A DNA stretch of 9,109 nt. Origin: Pseudomonadota bacterium. GTDB lineage: Bacteria > Pseudomonadota > Alphaproteobacteria > Rhizobiales > Beijerinckiaceae. The translations under genes and the position numbers were made by a program. Every line of letters begins with the position of its first letter. Positions within the stretch are counted from its first letter, which is position 1. This document shows positions 5,363 through 9,109 of this stretch, piece after piece. Under the pieces are notes generated by a model. It was given only the letters and a program-made list of their open reading frames with translations. It was not told the DNA's origin and ran no database searches. The stretch covers positions 1 to 9,109 of the forward strand of contig JAEWKP010000478.1 in NCBI GenBank assembly GCA_023393655.1, given 5' to 3'.

Positions 5363-6340
5363 GTGCCAGACGATTACAGCGCCCTCTACGAGGCGGTTGA
5401 GCCCTATCGGTCCTTGCGACTGCCGGTCGGCGACGGGCATGAGCTTCATGTCGATCTCAGCGGCAATCCCGACGGCATCCCCGTCGTCTTTCTGCATGGC
5501 GGGCCGGGCGGCGGTACCAAGCCAGCCCAGCGCAAGACATTCGACCCCTCCGCCTTCCGGATCGTGACCTTCGACCAGCGCGGGGCCGGGCGCTCCGACC
5601 CTCTGGCGGAACTCGCCGGCAATACCACGCAGGCGCTGATCGCCGATCTGGAGCGTATCCGCGAGCATCTCGGCATCGAGCGCTGGTTGGTGACCGGTGG
5701 TTCCTGGGGGAGCTGTCTCGGCCTCGCCTATGGACAGGCCCATCCCGAACGCTGCCTCGGCTTCCGCCTGCACGGCATCTTCATGGCCGAGCGCGCCGAG
5801 ATCGACTGGTGGTTCCACGGCTCGCGGACGATCTTCCCGGACCATTGGGAGACCTTTGCCAATTTCGTGCCGGAAGCGGAGCGCGGCGACCTGCTCGGCG
5901 CCTATTACCGCCGGCTCACCGGCCCCGATCGCGAGCAGCAACTGGCGGCGGCCGTCGCCTTGCGCACCTTCTCGGGGAAGACTCAGACCTTCCTGCCCGA
6001 TGCCGAGCATGTCGCGGCCCTGACCGAGCCGGATGCCGCGCTCGCGCTCGCCCGCATCTTCACGCATTACTGCGTCAACGGCGCCTTCCTCGAACCCGGC
6101 CAGTTGCTGCGCGACGTCTCGCGCATCCGGCATCTGCCGGCCGAGATCGTGCAGGGGCGCTACGACATCGTGACGCCGATGTGCACGGCCTGGAAGCTGA
6201 AGACCGCCTGGCCCGAGGCGCGCTTCACCATCGTGACCGAGGCCAACCACGCGGCGACTCCGAGCGCGCCCGCCCTGTCGCACGCTCTGCGCGATGCGAC
6301 CGACCGCCTGCGCGATTCGATGCTGGCCCTCGCGGCCTGA
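5363..6340 (+). CDS. Proline iminopeptidase homologue (S33, alpha/beta hydrolase) with altered substrate pocket
   Basis: A 325-residue alpha/beta hydrolase, close to the usual 310-320 for proline iminopeptidases (Pip). Similarity is clear from LYEAVEPY (8-15) onward: HGGPGGG (45-51, oxyanion region), FDQRGAGRSDP (70-80) and GGSWGS (112-117) with Ser114; the remaining triad members are Asp268 in GRYDIVTP and His296 in EANHAA. Pip releases N-terminal proline from peptides in the cytoplasm. However, the canonical WEG motif reads FSG (203-205) and ARIENHYF reads ARIFTHYC (230-237), so both glutamates that bind the substrate amine are missing, and the usual GAGHS is changed. It may therefore cleave another ester or amide. 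The GTG start has a GGAG six bases upstream and fits the family length; an ATG at 5279 would add 28 residues. It opens the operon with the S9 and M20 genes. Confidence 0.88.
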   Translation: MPDDYSALYEAVEPYRSLRLPVGDGHELHVDLSGNPDGIPVVFLHGGPGGGTKPAQRKTFDPSAFRIVTFDQRGAGRSDPLAELAGNTTQALIADLERIREHLGIERWLVTGGSWGSCLGLAYGQAHPERCLGFRLHGIFMAERAEIDWWFHGSRTIFPDHWETFANFVPEAERGDLLGAYYRRLTGPDREQQLAAAVALRTFSGKTQTFLPDAEHVAALTEPDAALALARIFTHYCVNGAFLEPGQLLRDVSRIRHLPAEIVQGRYDIVTPMCTAWKLKTAWPEARFTIVTEANHAATPSAPALSHALRDATDRLRDSMLALAA

Positions 6341-6350
6341 AGGAACGACC

Positions 6351-8165
6351 ATGTACGAAGCTGCCAGCCAGATCCGCCTGGGCATCGAGCCCTATCTCGA
6401 AATCCGCAGCGCCAAGAGCCCGGCTGTCGCGCCGGACGGCGAGCTCCTCGCCTATCTCAGCGACGAGAGCGGCACGCACCAGATCTGGCTCCGGCCGCTC
6501 GCCGGCGGGGCGCCCTGGCGCCTGACCGACATGCCGGAGCCGGTCGGTTCGATCGCCTTCAACCCGAAGAGCCGCGACTTGCTCTTCACCATGGATTGCG
6601 GCGGCGACGAGCGGCACCAGCTCTGGCTCGTGCCGGGCGCCTCCGGCGTGCCGCAGCCGCTGACCGACGGCCCGACCGTTGTCCATGTCTGGGGCTGCTG
6701 GGCGCCGGACGGGCAGCGCATCGCCTTCGCCTCGAACGCGCGCGACCGCGAGCACATGGACATCTATGTGATGGACATGGCGACGCGGGCAGCACGCCGC
6801 GTGTTCGAGGGCAGCGGCTATCGCGAGGCGGTGGCCTTCTTCCCGGACGGGCGTTCGCTGCTTGTGGCTGACGCCACCCACGCGATGAACGATCAGGACC
6901 TGTTCCGGCTCGATCTTGAAAGCGGGGCGCGCGAGGCGCTGCTGCCGCATGAGGGGCGCGCCCGCTATGCCGCGAGCCGGATGAAGAAGGATGGCAGCGG
7001 CTTCTTCTCCATCACCGACCAGGGGCGTGAGTTTCTCAGCGTCGGTTTCCGCTCGGCGGCCGACGGCACTCTGAACTGGATCGTCGAGCGCGACGGACAG
7101 GATATCGAGGCGTTGGCGCTGGCGCCGGACCAGAACCGCCTGGCCTATGTCGCGAATGATCGCGGCTGGAACCGCATCTTCGTGCGCGAGATCGCCGGTG
7201 GAGCCGAGTTCGAGGTCGAAGGCTTCCCTGCCGGTTCGGTCGGATCCGTCGCCTGGCTGCCGGATGGTTCCGGGCTCGTCTTTCCGCTCGACGGCTCGAC
7301 GTCGTCGCCGGATATCTGGCGTTTCGATATCGCCTCGAAGCAGGTGAAACGCCTGACCGATGCCTCGAAGGCTGGGCTCGATCCGGCTGTTTTCGTCGAG
7401 CCGACGGTTGCGAGCACCAGGAGCTTCGACGGGCTGGAAGTGCCGTTCTTCGTCTACCGGCCGCGCGGCAAGGCGCCGGAAGGTGGCTATCCGGCCGTCG
7501 TTGTCGTGCATGGCGGACCGGAGGCGCAATGGACCCCGATCTTCCGGGCCGACCTGCAATTCTTCCTGAGCCAGGGCATCATGGTGATCGCGCCGAACGT
7601 GCGCGGCTCGACCGGCTATGGCCGCAGCTATCACCATCTCGACGACAAGCATCTGCGCATGGACAGCGTCGCCGACCTCAAGGCGGTCAGGCTGTGGCTG
7701 CGCGAGCAATCCGACGTGAACGATGACCGCGTTGCGGTCTATGGCCGCTCCTATGGCGGCTTCATGGTGCTGGCGGCGCTGACCGAGCAGCCTGAGCTGT
7801 GGAAGGTCGGGATCGAGTTCTACGGCATCGCCAATTTCCTGACGCTGCTGGAGACGACCGGGCCGTGGCGACGCTATCTGCGCGCCGTGGAATATGGCGA
7901 TCCGGCCGCCGACCGCGAAAACCTGATCCGCTTCTCGCCAATCCATAAGCTCGACCAGATCCGCGTGCCACTGTTCATCGCGCAGGGTTTCGACGATCCG
8001 CGCGTGCCGCCGGGCGAGAGCGAGATGGTCTATTCGGTGCTGCGCGGCCTCGGCCGTCCGGTCGAGTATGTGCGCATCCCGCACGAGGGCCATGGCTTCG
8101 CCCGGATCGAGAACCGGCGCACCGTCTTCGGCGGCGTGGCCCGATTCCTGCGAGAGCATCTCTGA
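6351..8165 (+). CDS. S9 family peptidase (prolyl oligopeptidase/acylaminoacyl-peptidase type)
   Basis: A 604-residue serine peptidase. About residues 20-350 form a beta-propeller built of repeats such as IWLRPLAGGAPWRLTD and LWLVPGASGVPQPLTD, which gates access to the active site. The C-terminal alpha/beta hydrolase domain (about 365-604) holds HGGPE, the nucleophile Ser467 in YGRSYGGF, Asp549 in FDDPRVPPGES and His581 in HEGHGF. Such enzymes cleave short peptides, often after proline or at acylated N-termini; the exact preference is not readable. There is no signal peptide, so it should act in the cytoplasm on imported or turnover peptides. The ATG has AAGGA six bases upstream and lies ten bases after the preceding stop, so the gene is co-transcribed with the Pip homologue; the M20 gene follows after 14 bases. 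Confidence 0.93.
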   Translation: MYEAASQIRLGIEPYLEIRSAKSPAVAPDGELLAYLSDESGTHQIWLRPLAGGAPWRLTDMPEPVGSIAFNPKSRDLLFTMDCGGDERHQLWLVPGASGVPQPLTDGPTVVHVWGCWAPDGQRIAFASNARDREHMDIYVMDMATRAARRVFEGSGYREAVAFFPDGRSLLVADATHAMNDQDLFRLDLESGAREALLPHEGRARYAASRMKKDGSGFFSITDQGREFLSVGFRSAADGTLNWIVERDGQDIEALALAPDQNRLAYVANDRGWNRIFVREIAGGAEFEVEGFPAGSVGSVAWLPDGSGLVFPLDGSTSSPDIWRFDIASKQVKRLTDASKAGLDPAVFVEPTVASTRSFDGLEVPFFVYRPRGKAPEGGYPAVVVVHGGPEAQWTPIFRADLQFFLSQGIMVIAPNVRGSTGYGRSYHHLDDKHLRMDSVADLKAVRLWLREQSDVNDDRVAVYGRSYGGFMVLAALTEQPELWKVGIEFYGIANFLTLLETTGPWRRYLRAVEYGDPAADRENLIRFSPIHKLDQIRVPLFIAQGFDDPRVPPGESEMVYSVLRGLGRPVEYVRIPHEGHGFARIENRRTVFGGVARFLREHL

Positions 8166-8179
8166 AAGAGGACCGACCC

Positions 8180-9109
8180 ATGCAGAATTCCGAGATCATC
8201 TGGGAGCTGGTCGATGCCAAGCGGCAGCCCTTCGAGGCGTTGAGCGACCGCGTCTGGGGCATGCCCGAGATCGCCTATACCGAGTATCGCTCGGTCGGCG
8301 AGCATATCGCCATGCTCAAGGAGCAGGGTTTTCGCATCACCGAGAACGTCGCGGGCATCCCGACCGCGGTGACGGGCGAGGCGGGCGAGGGTGGCCCGGT
8401 CATCGCTATCCTCGGCGAATACGACGCGCTGCCGGGCCTGAGCCAGGAAGCCAATATCGCCGAGCCGAAGCCGGTCGAGGCCGGAGGCCACGGCCATGGC
8501 TGCGGTCACAACATGCTGGGTTCGGCTGCGCTGCTGGCGGCAACCGCGGTGAAGGACTGGCTCGCCAGGACCGGCCGGCCGGGGCGCGTGCGCTATTTCG
8601 GCTGCCCGGCGGAAGAGGGTGGCGCCGCCAAGGCCTTCATGGTGCGGGCCGGCGCCTTCGACGATGTCGATGTCGCCATAAGCTGGCACCCGGCGACGAT
8701 GACCAAGGTCGATGATGCCTTGTCGCTCGCCAATACAAGGATGGATTTCCAGTTCACCGGCCGCGCCTCCCATGCCGCCGCGGCGCCGCACCTCGGCCGC
8801 TCGGCGCGCGATGCGGTGGAACTAATGAATGTCGGCGTCAACTACATGCGCGAGCATGCGCCGTCCGACGCGCGCATCCATTATGCCTATCTCGATGCCG
8901 GCGGCATCGCGCCCAACGTCGTGCAGGCCTCGGCCAAGGTGCGTTACGCCATCCGGGCGCGCGACCTTGCCGGCATGCTGGAGCTCAACGAGCGCGTGAA
9001 GAAGATCGCCGAGGGCGCGGCCTTGATGACCGAGACCACGGTCTCGATCTCGATCATGAGCGCGGTCTCCAACATGCTCGGCAACACGCCGCTGGAAGAC
9101 GCGATGTTC
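8180..9109 (+). CDS. M20 family amidohydrolase, AbgB-like (3' end cut by window)
   Basis: The first 310 residues of a metal-dependent amidohydrolase; full-length relatives have roughly 400-480. Motifs of the M20D/AbgB group are plain: ILGEYDALPGLSQ (77-89), HGHGCGHNMLGSAAL (104-118) with metal-binding Cys108 and His110, CPAEEGG with Glu145 and Glu146, SWHP with His170, and RASHAAAAPHLGRSARDA in the lid/dimerisation domain. AbgB is one subunit of p-aminobenzoyl-glutamate hydrolase in E. coli, and related enzymes cleave N-acyl amino acids or small peptides. No AbgA-like partner is seen in the window, although one could follow. The ATG has AGAGGA (8167-8172) upstream and starts 14 bases after the S9 stop, so it is the third gene of the operon. 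Family call is firm; substrate is not. Confidence 0.92.
   Translation, partial: MQNSEIIWELVDAKRQPFEALSDRVWGMPEIAYTEYRSVGEHIAMLKEQGFRITENVAGIPTAVTGEAGEGGPVIAILGEYDALPGLSQEANIAEPKPVEAGGHGHGCGHNMLGSAALLAATAVKDWLARTGRPGRVRYFGCPAEEGGAAKAFMVRAGAFDDVDVAISWHPATMTKVDDALSLANTRMDFQFTGRASHAAAAPHLGRSARDAVELMNVGVNYMREHAPSDARIHYAYLDAGGIAPNVVQASAKVRYAIRARDLAGMLELNERVKKIAEGAALMTETTVSISIMSAVSNMLGNTPLEDAMF

Noticed and set aside
5246..6385. A 379-codon open frame on the minus strand opposite the Pip homologue
   Set aside because: It is a shadow of the plus-strand gene, with low-complexity composition and no recognisable domain.
6225..8159. A 644-codon open frame on the minus strand opposite the S9 peptidase
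   Set aside because: It mirrors the codon-phase bias of the high-GC plus-strand gene; the product is rich in Arg/His/Asp/Ala, matches no family I recognise, and the opposing gene has complete catalytic motifs.

Overview
The window is high-GC DNA (by eye around two-thirds G+C) with tightly packed genes. The protein families and codon use fit an alphaproteobacterium, probably a Hyphomicrobiales/Rhizobiales soil or rhizosphere organism; genus cannot be fixed from this sequence. It looks like ordinary chromosome devoted to peptide and amide use. I see no rRNA, tRNA, CRISPR array, insertion sequence or phage gene.

Layout. (1) Bases 1-1617, plus strand: the 3' end of a peptide-type ABC transporter ATPase, overlapped by a nitrilase-superfamily amidase, then a carboxymuconolactone-decarboxylase-like protein; the spacing indicates one operon. 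(2) Bases 1704-2006, plus strand: a small PhnA-like protein without the usual N-terminal zinc ribbon. (3) Bases 2022-3601, minus strand: an amidase-signature enzyme followed by an overlapping HpxZ/AtzH-like small protein, convergent with the PhnA-like gene. (4) Bases 3602-3812: a divergent control region with several inverted repeats and an ECF-like -35 element. (5) Bases 3813-4511, plus strand: an ECF sigma factor with no anti-sigma gene beside it. (6) Bases 4535-5095, minus strand: a dual-specificity-type protein phosphatase, probably with a TTG start. (7) Bases 5096-5362: a second divergent gap that ends in two competing hairpins over the next ribosome binding site. (8) Bases 5363-9109, plus strand: an operon of three hydrolases: a proline-iminopeptidase homologue, an S9 prolyl-oligopeptidase-type peptidase and an AbgB-like M20 amidohydrolase cut by the window end.

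How it fits together. The transporter fragment points to peptide or amide import. The nitrilase-type amidase, the amidase-signature enzyme and three peptidases, none with a visible signal peptide, could break down imported peptides and amides in the cytoplasm. This joint role is inferred from families and gene order. The points most worth a second look are: the proline-iminopeptidase homologue keeps its catalytic triad but lacks both glutamates thought to hold the substrate N-terminus; its ribosome binding site lies in one of two mutually exclusive hairpins; and the HpxZ/AtzH-type protein is paired with an AMI1-like amidase without the small HpxX/AtzG partner. No clear-cut new multi-gene system was found.
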